A stretch of 64,000 nucleotides of DNA from Sneathiella sp. (GCF_029233945.1 NZ_JARGOQ010000001.1:102716-166715), one strand, 5' to 3'; shown: positions 46,026-55,604, counted from the first letter of the stretch. Notes: generated by a model from the letters alone, not told the origin. Program-made: numbers and translations.

Positions 46026-46835
46026 ATGGCAGATTCTCACGCCAAACAACATGATTATCATCTGGTAGATCCGAGCCCATGGCCGGCTCTTGCGTCTATT
46101 GCCGCCTTCGTATCGGCAATTGGCGCTGTTATGTGGATGCATGACAAGGGCTATGCTGTATTTGTGATTGGTTTTGTCGTTCTTTGTTACACCGCTTTCA
46201 CTTGGTGGAAGGATGTCGTCAAGGAAGGAGAGCATGAAGGGCACCACACGCCGGTCGTTCAACTCGGTCTGCGCTACGGGATGATCATGTTCATCGCGTC
46301 CGAGGTCATGTTTTTCGTGGCTTGGTTCTGGGCCTATTTTGGGGCGGGATTGTTCCCGAGTGAAGTCGGCGGTGGTGTCTGGCCACCGGAAGGGATCTTG
46401 ACCTTCAATCCCTGGCATATTCCGCTTTTGAACACGGTTATTCTGCTATTGTCCGGTACAACGGTGACTTGGGCGCATCACGCGCTCCAGCATGGTGACC
46501 GTAAGGGCCTTGTTCAGGGCTTGTTGCTGACGGTTATTCTGGGAGCCTCCTTTACAGCGGTGCAGATTTACGAATATTCACACGCTGCATTTGGCTTCAC
46601 TGACGGGATCTACCCCTCGACTTTCTACATGGCGACCGGCTTCCACGGGGCGCATGTCTTTATCGGAACAGTCTTCCTGCTGGTCTGCCTGCTTCGGGCG
46701 ATGAAAGGCCATTTCACACCGGCTCATCATTTCGGTCTTGAAGCGGCCGCCTGGTACTGGCACTTTGTTGACGTCGTCTGGCTGTTTCTGTTCTTCGCCG
46801 TTTACTGGTGGGGGGCAGGACCGGAGTGGACCTGA
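46026..46835 (+). CDS. coxC: Cytochrome c oxidase subunit III
   Basis: A 269-residue membrane subunit with seven predicted helices that supports subunit I and its oxygen channel. [16 protein letters not shown] at the start, [20 protein letters not shown], and the C-terminal [14 protein letters not shown] are classical. AGGAG stands eight bases before ATG 46026. It is separated from ctaG by 65 bases, with no terminator seen. Confidence 0.97.
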   Translation: MADSHAKQHDYHLVDPSPWPALASIAAFVSAIGAVMWMHDKGYAVFVIGFVVLCYTAFTWWKDVVKEGEHEGHHTPVVQLGLRYGMIMFIASEVMFFVAWFWAYFGAGLFPSEVGGGVWPPEGILTFNPWHIPLLNTVILLLSGTTVTWAHHALQHGDRKGLVQGLLLTVILGASFTAVQIYEYSHAAFGFTDGIYPSTFYMATGFHGAHVFIGTVFLLVCLLRAMKGHFTPAHHFGLEAAAWYWHFVDVVWLFLFFAVYWWGAGPEWT

Positions 46836-46846
46836 TTTGATCCCTT

Positions 46847-47221
46847 ATGCCTTATTCCTATGGCATGCCAGTTTCCCCTTTACGCGCCGGGCTTACCTGC
46901 AAATGCCCGGCATGCGGAAAGGGGAAACTTTTTAAGGGCTTTCTTGATGTAGTGGAAGCCTGCGATACCTGTGGGCAGGATTTCAGTGCCGTTAATAGCG
47001 GTGATGGTCCTGCCGTTTTCATTATTTTGATCGTCGGTTTCATCGTCGGCGGCCTTGCCGTCGGAATGGAGCTTATGTTTCATCCGCCATACTGGCTGCA
47101 GCTGACCATTTGGCTTCCGACGATATTGATCCTGAGTGTCGGTCTGTTGCGGCCCTTTAAGGCGTATTTGATCGCATTGCAGTTCAAGCATAAGGCTAGC
47201 TCTGAGATAGAGCGTTATTGA
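46847..47221 (+). CDS. DUF983 membrane protein with zinc-ribbon-like cysteines
   Basis: A 124-residue protein. The N-terminal CKCPACGKG and ACDTCGQDF (Cys20, 23, 39, 42) form a probable zinc ribbon, and two transmembrane helices follow (about 55-80 and 85-108). DUF983 proteins sit between coxC and surf1 in many alphaproteobacteria and are assumed to help oxidase assembly. Start ATG 46847 or 46865 are both possible. The stop lies two bases before the surf1 ATG. Confidence 0.87.
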   Translation: MPYSYGMPVSPLRAGLTCKCPACGKGKLFKGFLDVVEACDTCGQDFSAVNSGDGPAVFIILIVGFIVGGLAVGMELMFHPPYWLQLTIWLPTILILSVGLLRPFKAYLIALQFKHKASSEIERY

Positions 47222-47223
47222 AC

Positions 47224-47940
47224 ATGAAAAATTTCTCACCCGGGCTTCTCCCGACACTGATTACAGTGCCTTGCGTTCTGATTTTGCTGGCCCTGACCGT
47301 CTGGCAGGTCAACCGATATAGCTGGAAAATCGATTTGATTGACCAAATCAACAGCCAGCTTGCCGCAGTGCCTGTTGCCTTGCCGGCGGGAGATATTGAT
47401 CCTGAGGAGTGGCATTACCGGCGGGTCAGCCTGACGGGTGAATTTGACCATGACGGGGAAATTCATCTTTTCGCCCACACAGATAAAGGCCGTTCAGGCT
47501 TTCAGATAATCACACCGTTCAAGCGGGCCGATGAAGGGGATATCATTCTCGTTAATCGCGGTTGGGTGCCGGAGAGCAGCAAGGAAGCCAAGACCCGGCC
47601 TGAAGGGCAAATCGCGGGCGAGGTAACGGTGACGGGTGTGGCGAGAAAGCCCTGGAGTAAATCCTGGTCCTTTCTGCCCGAGAGTAACGCCGAAGATAAT
47701 GTCTGGCTTTATGGTGAGCTTGCGGACATGGCGGATCACCTGAATCTCAAGGTTGCACCTGTGTTTGTTGAGCTTGACGCGGCTGAAGTGCCGGGCGGGC
47801 TGCCGCGGGGTGGGCAGACGCGTGTTTCCTTACCCAACAATCATATCCAATATGCCTTCACCTGGCTGGGGCTGGCTGCGGCCCTGATCGTCATCTATGT
47901 CCTCTATGGCCTCAAACGGGGCAGATCGACACAGGCGTAA
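47224..47940 (+). CDS. surf1: SURF1 family cytochrome oxidase biogenesis protein
   Basis: A 238-residue inner-membrane protein with one helix at each end (about 8-26 and 213-232) and a periplasmic domain. WQVNRYSWKIDLI, EWHYRRVSLTGEFDH, ILVNRGWVP and the final NNHIQYAFTWLGLAAALIVIY are family signatures. SURF1 binds heme a and helps insert it into subunit I. The stop is one base from the start of the M32 carboxypeptidase gene. Confidence 0.95.
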   Translation: MKNFSPGLLPTLITVPCVLILLALTVWQVNRYSWKIDLIDQINSQLAAVPVALPAGDIDPEEWHYRRVSLTGEFDHDGEIHLFAHTDKGRSGFQIITPFKRADEGDIILVNRGWVPESSKEAKTRPEGQIAGEVTVTGVARKPWSKSWSFLPESNAEDNVWLYGELADMADHLNLKVAPVFVELDAAEVPGGLPRGGQTRVSLPNNHIQYAFTWLGLAAALIVIYVLYGLKRGRSTQA

Positions 47941-47941
47941 A

Positions 47942-49444
47942 ATGTCGAATGTGACAGCGGCCTATTCAGAACTTGAGAAGCGGTTTGCGCGCCTTTCCGC
48001 GATTTCGGGTGCGGCGGCAATGCTGCATTGGGACAGTGCCGCCATGATGCCAGCTGGCGGAAGTGGTCCCCGCGCAGAGCAGCTTGCCGTTCTTAGCTTG
48101 CTGTCTCATGAAATGCTGAACAGCGCCGATTTCGGGGATTTGCTGGATAAGGCCGAAAATGACGCGAGCGGCCTGAATGACTGGCAGTGCGCAAATCTTG
48201 CCGAGATGCGAAATCGCTGGCGTCATGCAACGGCGGTTAACCCGGAACTGGTTGAGGCGCATTCCCACGCGACCTCCCGTTGCGAAATGCAGTGGCGAGA
48301 GGCACGGCTCAACAATGACTTCGCGTCCCTCGTCCCGGCACTGAAAGAGGTTGTCCAGCTTACCCAACGCATTGCGGATGCCAAGTCGGCCGCGTTCGAT
48401 GTCTCGCCCTATGATGCGCTTCTTGAAGAGTATGAGCCTGGCTGCACGTCGGCGACCATTGATGCCTTGTTCGATGATCTGGAAGCATTCCTGCCGGGCT
48501 TCCTCGGTGAAGTTCTGGAAAAACGGAAAGATGCGCCGCCGGTTATCACGCCCGAAGGGCCGTTTGACGAGGCAATTCAGAAACAGCTCGGGCAGGAGTT
48601 CATGACGGCTCTTGGGTTCGATTTCAATCATGGGCGGCTCGATATCAGCCACCACCCCTTTACCGGCGGTATTCCTGATGATGTGCGGCTGACCACCCGC
48701 TATGAGACGGATGATTTTACACAAGGCCTCATGGGTACGCTGCATGAGACAGGGCATGCCCTCTACGAGCAGGGGCTCCCCAAGGAATGGCGGAGCCAGC
48801 CAGTTGGCTCTGCGCGGGGAATGGCACTCCATGAGAGCCAGTCCTTGCTGATTGAAATGCAGCTTTCCCGCAGCCAGGATTTTTTGGCCTATGCGCTGCC
48901 CCGGATAAAAGCGGCTTTTTCTGCAAGCGGTCCTGCCTGGGATATCGGGAATATTGAGAGGCTTTATTTGAATGTTGAACCGGGACTTATCCGTGTTGAT
49001 GCGGATGAAGTGACCTATCCCCTTCATGTTATCCTGCGCTATCGGTTGGAGAAGGCGCTGCTATCTGGCGACCTCCCGGTGGAGGATTTGCCTGCGGCCT
49101 GGACTAACGGGATGCGGAGCACGCTCGGAATTACGCCGCCGAATGACCGGCTCGGCTGTCTTCAGGATATCCACTGGCCAAGCGGGGCCATCGGCTACTT
49201 TCCGACCTATACGTTGGGCGCGATGGCGGCCGCACAGATTTATCAAGCTTCCGCAGCGGAGATCCCTGATTTCACGGATCAGATTCGCAACGGCCGGTTC
49301 GCACCGCTGCTCGATTGGCTGCGCCAGAATATACATTCACGCGGCAGCTCACAATCGATGGAAAGCATTATGCAATTGGCGACCGGCGCGCCGCTGACTG
49401 CTGATGCATTCAAAGCGCATTTGCGGAATCGCTACCTGCCCTAA
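47942..49444 (+). CDS. Carboxypeptidase M32 (thermostable carboxypeptidase 1 type)
   Basis: A 500-residue zinc carboxypeptidase. The active site HETGHALYEQGL (HExxH) is followed about 26 residues on by HESQSLLIEMQ with the third ligand Glu. HPFTGGIPDDVRLTTRY and RVDADEVTYPLHVILRYRLE are family blocks. It removes C-terminal amino acids in the cytoplasm. It starts one base after surf1, so it is inserted in the operon between surf1 and thrC, which are usually close to each other in relatives. Confidence 0.95.
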   Translation: MSNVTAAYSELEKRFARLSAISGAAAMLHWDSAAMMPAGGSGPRAEQLAVLSLLSHEMLNSADFGDLLDKAENDASGLNDWQCANLAEMRNRWRHATAVNPELVEAHSHATSRCEMQWREARLNNDFASLVPALKEVVQLTQRIADAKSAAFDVSPYDALLEEYEPGCTSATIDALFDDLEAFLPGFLGEVLEKRKDAPPVITPEGPFDEAIQKQLGQEFMTALGFDFNHGRLDISHHPFTGGIPDDVRLTTRYETDDFTQGLMGTLHETGHALYEQGLPKEWRSQPVGSARGMALHESQSLLIEMQLSRSQDFLAYALPRIKAAFSASGPAWDIGNIERLYLNVEPGLIRVDADEVTYPLHVILRYRLEKALLSGDLPVEDLPAAWTNGMRSTLGITPPNDRLGCLQDIHWPSGAIGYFPTYTLGAMAAAQIYQASAAEIPDFTDQIRNGRFAPLLDWLRQNIHSRGSSQSMESIMQLATGAPLTADAFKAHLRNRYLP

Positions 49445-49547
49445 ACAATAGTCGGCAAGCGGGGTAATCGGGCATATCCGGGCTTGCACATCGGCACTGC
49501 ATATGGTTACTCTCACCCGCCATCTGATTGGTCTGAGGAGTGTGAAA

Positions 49548-50948
49548 GTGCGATATATCAGCACCCGCGGTAACGCGCCGGTATTGAATTTTGAAGAAGT
49601 GGTCCTGACCGGCCTCGCGCGGGATGGCGGCCTCTATTTGCCGGAAAGCTGGCCTCAGTTCTCAAAGGACGATATTCAAAGTCTCGCCGGTATGTCTTAC
49701 GCAGAGGCTGCGGCATTCCTGTTGCAGCCCTTCCTCGGGGACAGCATCTCGGCCAATGATTTCCGGACAATGACGGAGAGGGCTTATGCCAGCTTCTCTC
49801 ACAAGGCCGTTGTGCCTGTCAGCCAGCTTGGCAGCAATGAGTTTTTGATGGAGCTCTATCATGGGCCGACGCTCGCCTTTAAGGATGTAGCGTTGCAGCT
49901 CCTTGGCCTGCTCTATGATCATCTGCTCGCGCGGGACGGCAAGCGTGTGACGATTGTTGGCGCCACGTCGGGAGATACCGGCTCAGCTGCGATTGAAGCT
50001 TGCCGAGGGCGGGAGGCAGTGGATATCTTCATCCTCCATCCTAAAGGCCGGGTGTCAGAAGTGCAGCGCCGGCAGATGACAACGGTGCCGGATTCAAATG
50101 TCCATAATATCGCTATCGAGGGTGATTTCGATGATTGCCAGGCTATGGTCAAGGCGATGTTCAATGACCATGAATTTCGCGACCATCTGGCGGTTTCCGC
50201 CGTCAACTCGATAAACTGGGCGCGTGTCATGGCGCAGATCGTCTATTACTTTACTGTCGGTGTTAGCCTTGGGGCACCGTCGAGGCCTATATCCTTCTCA
50301 GTTCCAAGCGGAAACTTTGGCGATGTCTATGCTGGCTATGCGGCAAGTAAAATGGGCCTGCCGGTCGATCAACTGATTGTCGCGACCAACCGCAACGATA
50401 TCCTGTCCCGCTTCTTCAACAGTGGCGAATACCGTAAATCGGGCGTTGATCCGACGATCAGCCCGAGTATGGATATTCAGGTCTCCAGTAATTTTGAGCG
50501 GTTCCTCGCAGATTTATATGGTCGTGACGGGGACGCCATTGCTGACCTGATGGAAAAGCTCGATTCTGAGGGCGGCTTTTCGGTGAATATGGCGCGATTG
50601 AATGAAAGTCTCTTCGCCGCTGGCAGCTGTGATGAGGAAGAGACCCTTGCCACGATCCGCCGGACGCTGGATGAAAGCACAAAGGTGATCGATCCTCATA
50701 CAGCTGTTGGTCTCGCTGTTGGTGAAAGATGCCGAAAGCATAACGATGTGCCATTGGTAACCTTATCAACTGCGCATCCGGCCAAATTCCCCGATGCAGT
50801 AAAAAAAGCAACGGGGGAGCATCCCGGCCTGCCGAAGCATATGGCGGATCTTTTCGAACGAGAAGAGAGGCTTGTGGAATTGCCAAATGATATCGAGACG
50901 GTAAAATCCTTTATTAAGGAACGGGCGCGCATACTGAGCGCGGCTTAG
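49548..50948 (+). CDS. thrC: Threonine synthase
   Basis: A 466-residue PLP enzyme that converts O-phosphohomoserine to threonine. The start RYISTRGNAPVLNFEEVVLTGLARDGGLYLPE fits the family (quoted in parts by motif), the PLP Lys is in GPTLAFKDVALQ, and SVPSGNFGDVYAGY is the phosphate-binding region. GTG 49548 is chosen because GAGGAG lies seven bases upstream; an ATG at 49503 would precede this site. thrB is encoded 6 kb downstream on the other strand. Confidence 0.96.
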   Translation: MRYISTRGNAPVLNFEEVVLTGLARDGGLYLPESWPQFSKDDIQSLAGMSYAEAAAFLLQPFLGDSISANDFRTMTERAYASFSHKAVVPVSQLGSNEFLMELYHGPTLAFKDVALQLLGLLYDHLLARDGKRVTIVGATSGDTGSAAIEACRGREAVDIFILHPKGRVSEVQRRQMTTVPDSNVHNIAIEGDFDDCQAMVKAMFNDHEFRDHLAVSAVNSINWARVMAQIVYYFTVGVSLGAPSRPISFSVPSGNFGDVYAGYAASKMGLPVDQLIVATNRNDILSRFFNSGEYRKSGVDPTISPSMDIQVSSNFERFLADLYGRDGDAIADLMEKLDSEGGFSVNMARLNESLFAAGSCDEEETLATIRRTLDESTKVIDPHTAVGLAVGERCRKHNDVPLVTLSTAHPAKFPDAVKKATGEHPGLPKHMADLFEREERLVELPNDIETVKSFIKERARILSAA

Positions 50949-50961
50949 ATCGGAAGAATTT

Positions 50962-52221
50962 ATGAACGTTAGAGTTACTACCCTCAAGAATGGGTTGCGT
51001 GTTATTTCAGACCCTATGCCGGGCCTTGAAACGGCTGCTGTGGGGGTATGGGTCGATACCGGTGCGCGCCATGAGACGGCTGAGGAAAACGGTATTTCCC
51101 ATGTGCTGGAGCATATGGCCTTTAAGGGCACGGCGAAGCGGAGTGCACTTCAGATTGCCGAATTGATTGAATCCGTTGGCGGGCATCTCAACGCCTATAC
51201 AAGTCGGGATCAGACTGCCTATTTTGCTCGAATCTTGAAAGACGACGTGCCGCTCGCGGTGGATATTCTCGGCGATATTTTATTGCATTCCAGTTTCGAT
51301 AAGGCGGAAATTATTCGGGAAAAAGAGGTGATCGTCCAGGAAATTGGGCAGACCTATGATACGCCCGATGATATAATCTTTGACCACTTACAGGAAACCT
51401 CCTTTCCAGATCAACCCATCGGCAGGTCCATTCTTGGAACCGTCGGAAAAGTGCGGGGGTTTGATCAGTCGATGATTGCGGGATACATGAAAAGCCACTA
51501 TTTGGCGCCCAAGATGGTGTTGAGTGCTTCTGGCGCAGTTGATCACGACAGGCTGGTAACACTGGCGGAGGCGGCCTTTGATGGCTTGGCGACGCATGGC
51601 GAAACCGCCATGGAGCCCGCGCACTATACCGGCGGGGAATTTCGTGAAGAGAGGGACTTAGAGCAGGTTCACTACGCTTTATCAGTTCCTGGAGTTTCCT
51701 ATACGGACGATGATTATTATACCGCTCAGGTGCTTTCCGGGCTGCTTGGTGGGGGCATGTCCTCTCGGCTTTTTCAGGAAATCCGGGAGAAACGCGGGCT
51801 TTGCTACTCCGTATTCAGTTTTTCTTCCTCCTTCGCGGATACCGGGACATTTTCCGTTTATGCCGGAACCGGGGAAGAACATATAAAAGAACTGAGCCAT
51901 ATGCTGACGGATGAATTGCTGCGGGCAAGCGACGGCATACAGCAGGCCGAGGTTGAGCGGGCAAAGGCGCAACTCAAGGCCTCCCTCCTGATGGGAATGG
52001 AAAGTCCGGCCTCTCGGTCGGAGGTTCATGCACGGCAAATGCTGATTTATGGGCGGATCTTGCCGACGTCTGAAATTTCGGAAAGTATCGACGCAGTAAC
52101 CGTTGCCGATACCCAGAATCTTGCCGGAAAACTGTTTTTTGGCGTGACCCCCAGTATTGCCACGCTCGGTCCCTTGAAAAACCTTGATTCGTTCGACCGG
52201 ATCGCTGCAAGATTCAGCTAG
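50962..52221 (+). CDS. M16 family zinc peptidase (mitochondrial processing peptidase-like)
   Basis: A 419-residue protein without signal peptide, so probably cytoplasmic. The zinc motif HVLEH is at 47-51 in GISHVLEHMAFKGT, and the distal Glu in IIREKEVIVQEIGQTYD. EIREKRGLCYSVFSF marks the second domain. This is the group closest to the beta subunit of mitochondrial processing peptidase and is conserved next to thrC. Unlike the pair at 11.6-14.4 kb, it is a single gene. Confidence 0.93.
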   Translation: MNVRVTTLKNGLRVISDPMPGLETAAVGVWVDTGARHETAEENGISHVLEHMAFKGTAKRSALQIAELIESVGGHLNAYTSRDQTAYFARILKDDVPLAVDILGDILLHSSFDKAEIIREKEVIVQEIGQTYDTPDDIIFDHLQETSFPDQPIGRSILGTVGKVRGFDQSMIAGYMKSHYLAPKMVLSASGAVDHDRLVTLAEAAFDGLATHGETAMEPAHYTGGEFREERDLEQVHYALSVPGVSYTDDDYYTAQVLSGLLGGGMSSRLFQEIREKRGLCYSVFSFSSSFADTGTFSVYAGTGEEHIKELSHMLTDELLRASDGIQQAEVERAKAQLKASLLMGMESPASRSEVHARQMLIYGRILPTSEISESIDAVTVADTQNLAGKLFFGVTPSIATLGPLKNLDSFDRIAARFS

Positions 52222-52250
52222 GAAAGGTATAGCAAGGAGGTTCGCATCTC

Positions 52251-52838
52251 GTGTTGGAAAAGCTGTCATTGATGGGAAGCGGGCCCCGGGTGGTGACTGA
52301 ACGGTTGATTTTGCGACCCCCGAGGCTGTCGGACTGGGAAGCATGGGTCAAACTTCGGGCAGATAGTCGGGACTTTCTTGTCCCCTGGGAGCCTGTGTGG
52401 ACGAAGGATTCTCTTTCCAAGGCGAATTTCCGGGCACGGCTTCGGCGATACGCACGGGACGTGAAGGATGACATGGGGCAGGCATTCTTCGTTTTCGGCA
52501 GGGAAAACAATGACCTGATCGGTGGCATTACACTGGGTAATATCCGGCGCGGCGTCGCACAAACTGGCACCTTAGGGTATTGGACAGGTCAGCGCCATGC
52601 ACGTCAGGGATATATGTATGAAGCCCTCTGCGGTTTGATGCCGGTTCTGTTCAGCGAATTTGGTTTGCGCCGGGTTGAGGCGGCGTGCCTGCCGTCAAAC
52701 ATCCCGAGTTCGCGGTTGCTTGAAAAAGTCGGATTTATCAAGGAAGGGCTAGCGCGGGAGTATCTTTGTATCAACGGCGTCTGGCATGATCATTCGCTGT
52801 ATGCCATCCTGAATACAGACCCGATTTCATCGCGCTAA
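52251..52838 (+). CDS. GNAT N-acetyltransferase, RimJ-like
   Basis: A 195-residue acetyltransferase. RVVTERLILRPPRLSDWEAW opens the fold, GTLGYWTGQRHARQGYMYEAL is the acetyl-CoA binding loop, and NIPSSRLLEKVGFIKEGLAREYL is the RimJ/RimL-type end. It probably acetylates protein N-termini or an amino compound; ribosomal protein S5 is the RimJ target in E. coli. GTG 52251 follows AAGGAGG. It ends six bases from the convergent yqgE stop. Confidence 0.88.
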   Translation: MLEKLSLMGSGPRVVTERLILRPPRLSDWEAWVKLRADSRDFLVPWEPVWTKDSLSKANFRARLRRYARDVKDDMGQAFFVFGRENNDLIGGITLGNIRRGVAQTGTLGYWTGQRHARQGYMYEALCGLMPVLFSEFGLRRVEAACLPSNIPSSRLLEKVGFIKEGLAREYLCINGVWHDHSLYAILNTDPISSR

Positions 52839-52844
52839 AAGCGA

Positions 52845-53420
52845 TCAGGCGTGCCCCATGTCACCGGAGAGGAGGGACGGATCAACGCCAAGCTTATGTA
52901 TGGCAACTTCCCATTTTGTCTCTAATTTCGGACCAAAAACAATATCTACGTCTGGATCGACGACAAGCCATCCATTTTCCTGAATTTCCTGCTCAAGCTG
53001 GCCTGGTCCCCATCCGGAATATCCAAGGGCGAGAAAACTGCTTTCTGGCCCGCTGCCGCCGGCGATGGTTTTCAGCATATCAACGGTCGCCGTCAGGGCC
53101 ATTTCATCGTCGATCACCAGAGTAGTGTCGTAAAGAAGATCGGTGGAATGAACAACGAAACCCCGTTCAGTATCAACGGGCCCGCCGAAATGAATTTCGA
53201 TATGACGGGCTTCTTCCGCTTTCGGGATCTCGAGCTGCTCCAGCAGATCCTCGAAACTCAGCGCATCGAGAGAGCGATTGAGAAGGATACCCATGGCCCC
53301 TGATTCTGAATGGGCGCAGAGCAGAATGACAGCTTTTTGAAAACGCGGATCGCCCATGCTTGGCATCGCAACCAGGAGCTTCCCATCCAAATAACCTGTA
53401 TCAATTGTATTCACGGTCAT
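52845..53420 (-). CDS. yqgE: YqgE/AlgH family protein
   Basis: A 191-residue cytoplasmic protein of the DUF179 family. LLVAMPSMGDPRFQKAVILLCAHSESGAMG at the start contains the family block (given here by short parts PSMGDPRF and GAMGILLNR), then HFGGPVDTERGFVVHS and LGYSGWGPGQLEQEI. Function is unsettled; AlgH was named as an alginate regulator in Pseudomonas and a role with Holliday-junction resolvase YqgF is only by neighbourhood. Monocistronic here, divergent from the DsbD-like gene by 135 bases. Confidence 0.92.
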   Translation of the reverse strand: MTVNTIDTGYLDGKLLVAMPSMGDPRFQKAVILLCAHSESGAMGILLNRSLDALSFEDLLEQLEIPKAEEARHIEIHFGGPVDTERGFVVHSTDLLYDTTLVIDDEMALTATVDMLKTIAGGSGPESSFLALGYSGWGPGQLEQEIQENGWLVVDPDVDIVFGPKLETKWEVAIHKLGVDPSLLSGDMGHA

Positions 53421-53555
53421 AATATAAATATGTATCTGCTTAAAAAAAATCCTAGCCGCCGAATGTCCTCATGACGCGATTGTGACATATCAACCCTTAA
53501 TATTGTTTTATATATGTGGTGATTAATCCATTGTAAGGCAGAAGGCTAATTCTGA

Positions 53556-54401
53556 ATGAGATTACTGAATTCCGGGTATTTCTGCGGCGTTTTTGCCTAT
53601 CTTGTGCTTGGCGCCAGCCTTTCTCAGTCTGCGGAAACTGCAACGGAGTGGGTCAGCACGGATCAATCACGTCTTCGGCTTATTTCTGCTTCTGAGGGGG
53701 TGAAGGGGCATGATTCTCTGCGTGTGGGCCTGCAAATTCAACTCGCACCGGGCTGGAAAACCTACTGGCGCAGTCCCGGGGATGCGGGGATTCCGCCGCA
53801 GCTTGATTGGAATGGATCTGAAAATTTAAAGTCAGTGGAGATTTTATGGCCGCTCCCCGAAAAATTCGAGGCTTATGGCTTTTCAAGCTGGGGATATCAT
53901 GATGAGGTTGTCTTCCCTATCGATATCAAGCTGACAGAGGCTGGAAAGCCGCTTGATCTGAAACTCGGCCTTCAGCTTGGAATTTGCGAAGATGTCTGCA
54001 TTCCATATATGCATGAATTTACCCTTTCCCTTGGTGCCGAACATGGGGGGGCGACTGAAGAGGCGGCCATTATCGAGGCGTTTGCCCGGCGCGTACCCGA
54101 GAAGATCGGATCAAAAAACGCTGTCTTGACGGAAGTGAGGGCAAGCAGCAGGGGTAATAAGAGATTTACAGTTACCGTGGAGTCCGCACGACCGCTAGAG
54201 GACCCTTCTATCATTGTCGAGGGAAAAGAAGGCACGTATTTTGACCTGCTTTCTACGGTGTTGGCTGCGGATCACAGGTTGGCAATTTTTGAGCTGGAAG
54301 GGCACCTCCCGGCGAAGGCGGACCAGTTAAAAGAGCAGGAAATCAGGGTTACAATTTTTGACAATGACGTGGCGGGTGAAGCCCGTCTGCGCGTCAAATA
54401 A
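53556..54401 (+). CDS. Exported protein with DsbD-alpha-like domain
   Basis: A 281-residue periplasmic protein with a signal peptide (about 1-26). LAPGWKTYWRSPGDAGIPP and LGICEDVCIPYMHEF match the N-terminal (alpha) domain of DsbD/ScsB, and Cys144 and Cys148 are the redox pair (CxxxC). There is no transmembrane beta domain or thioredoxin-like gamma domain, so it is an orphan alpha domain. It may accept electrons from another DsbD or CcdA and pass them to a periplasmic target. A peroxiredoxin gene follows after about 100 bases. Confidence 0.82.
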   Translation: MRLLNSGYFCGVFAYLVLGASLSQSAETATEWVSTDQSRLRLISASEGVKGHDSLRVGLQIQLAPGWKTYWRSPGDAGIPPQLDWNGSENLKSVEILWPLPEKFEAYGFSSWGYHDEVVFPIDIKLTEAGKPLDLKLGLQLGICEDVCIPYMHEFTLSLGAEHGGATEEAAIIEAFARRVPEKIGSKNAVLTEVRASSRGNKRFTVTVESARPLEDPSIIVEGKEGTYFDLLSTVLAADHRLAIFELEGHLPAKADQLKEQEIRVTIFDNDVAGEARLRVK

Positions 54402-54504
54402 AAATGCGAAACGGGTGTAATTGAAACTTTTTATTTTCGCCTGCATCATTATGTTAAAGTGACGGGGCGAAATCAATGCGACTATCAAAGAATAGGGAAC
54501 AGAA

Positions 54505-54984
54505 ATGACGATATCAGTTGGTGACAAACTTCCAAATGCCGATCTAATGATGATGACTGAAAAAGGGCCGGCGAAAATGTCGACGGCGGATCTCTTCGGC
54601 GGCAAGAAAGTAGCGTTGTTTGCCGTGCCCGGTGCCTACACACCTACCTGCTCAGCCAAACATCTGCCCGGTTTTGTCGATAATACAGCGAGTTTGACGG
54701 CAAAAGGTGTGGGCGATGTCGTTTGCCTGTCCGTGAACGACCCTTTCGTCATGGCAGCATGGGGCAAGGATCATAACGCCGGCAGCATTAAGATGGTTGC
54801 GGATCCGGACGCGGCCTTTACAAAGGCCATGGGCGTTGAGTTTGATGCTTCGGGTGCCGGGCTTGGTGTCCGCTCCCGTCGTTATTCCATGATTGTGGAT
54901 GATGGTGTCGTTACTCAGCTTAACCTTGAAGAAACCGGCGGTTTCGAAGTATCCGACGCGGAAACCCTGTTGGGCCAACTCTGA
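54505..54984 (+). CDS. Peroxiredoxin, Prx5 type
   Basis: A 159-residue thiol peroxidase that reduces hydrogen peroxide and organic hydroperoxides. The peroxidatic Cys49 is in VPGAYTPTCSAKHLPGF, the Prx5 signature. No second Cys near the usual resolving position except Cys in DVVCLSVND (about residue 75), which is the conserved buried one. Electrons probably come from glutathione or glutaredoxin; gshA is in the same window. It has its own leader and faces rnhA. Confidence 0.93.
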   Translation: MTISVGDKLPNADLMMMTEKGPAKMSTADLFGGKKVALFAVPGAYTPTCSAKHLPGFVDNTASLTAKGVGDVVCLSVNDPFVMAAWGKDHNAGSIKMVADPDAAFTKAMGVEFDASGAGLGVRSRRYSMIVDDGVVTQLNLEETGGFEVSDAETLLGQL

Positions 54985-54998
54985 TTATTTTTCTCGGC

Positions 54999-55020
54999 GG
55001 GGAAGGTGATTGCCTTCCCC
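54999..55020. terminator. Hairpin between convergent peroxiredoxin and rnhA genes
   Basis: GGGGAAGG (54999-55006) and CCTTCCCC (55013-55020) form a perfect 8-bp stem with a 6-base loop, 14 bases after the peroxiredoxin stop and 28 bases after the rnhA stop on the other strand. A U-run is lacking on either side, so it may work only as a weak bidirectional terminator. Confidence 0.5.
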
Positions 55021-55048
55021 GTTGCGAACTGTTTGTGATGTGCGCATG

Positions 55049-55492
55049 TCAGCGCTTGAATTTTTTCATCCCCTCATTGGCAAGTTGATCGGCTTTTTCA
55101 TTGCCGGGATCACCTGCATGACCTTTAACCCATTTCCAGTTGACTTGATGATTTGAGATGGCTTCGTCCAGCGCAAGCCAGAGGTCCTTGTTCTTGACCG
55201 GTTTTCTCGCAGCCGTTTTCCAACCGTTTTTCTTCCATCCAAACATCCATTTAGTTATACCGTCCTTCACGTAGGTGCTGTCGGTATGAAGCTCGACCGT
55301 AGAGCGGTGCTTTAATGAATTGATAGCCTCGATGGCGGCGGTCAGTTCCATTCGATTGTTTGTTGTTTCCGCCTCTCCTCCGCAAAGTTCTTTTGCTTTG
55401 CCCTTATATTGCAGAAAGGCGCCCCATCCCCCGGGACCCGGATTGCCGGAACAGGCGCCGTCTGTATAAATCACAATAATATTCTCTGACAT
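55049..55492 (-). CDS. rnhA: Ribonuclease HI
   Basis: A 147-residue nuclease that cuts the RNA strand of RNA-DNA hybrids. The four acidic catalytic residues are in [39 protein letters not shown] and [15 protein letters not shown] 55492 ([12 protein letters not shown]) is chosen, with GGAG upstream; a TTG two codons earlier is in frame. In many alphaproteobacteria rnhA is next to thrB and ispH; here a cheZ gene stands between. Confidence 0.97.
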   Translation of the reverse strand: MSENIIVIYTDGACSGNPGPGGWGAFLQYKGKAKELCGGEAETTNNRMELTAAIEAINSLKHRSTVELHTDSTYVKDGITKWMFGWKKNGWKTAARKPVKNKDLWLALDEAISNHQVNWKWVKGHAGDPGNEKADQLANEGMKKFKR

Positions 55493-55589
55493 AAACAAGC
55501 TCCTGAACTATGGCGGTACGCGACTTATCTCAACTCCCTCGGCTTTAGCATGAATGATTTGCGTCGGTAAACTTCGAAAAAATGTAATT

Positions 55590-55604
55590 TTAACCTAATG
55601 TTAG
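55590..55604 (+). promoter_or_regulatory. TTAA-N7-TTAG box upstream of the second cheZ (CtrA-like)
   Basis: TTAACCTAATGTTAG at 55590-55604 differs by one base from the CtrA consensus TTAA-N7-TTAA and starts with the preferred TTAACC. It lies 78 bases before the cheZ ATG in an AT-rich leader. Confidence 0.42.

Noticed and set aside
47966..49027. 353-codon antisense frame inside the M32 carboxypeptidase gene
   Set aside because: Composition is that of a shadow frame; the sense gene has all catalytic motifs.
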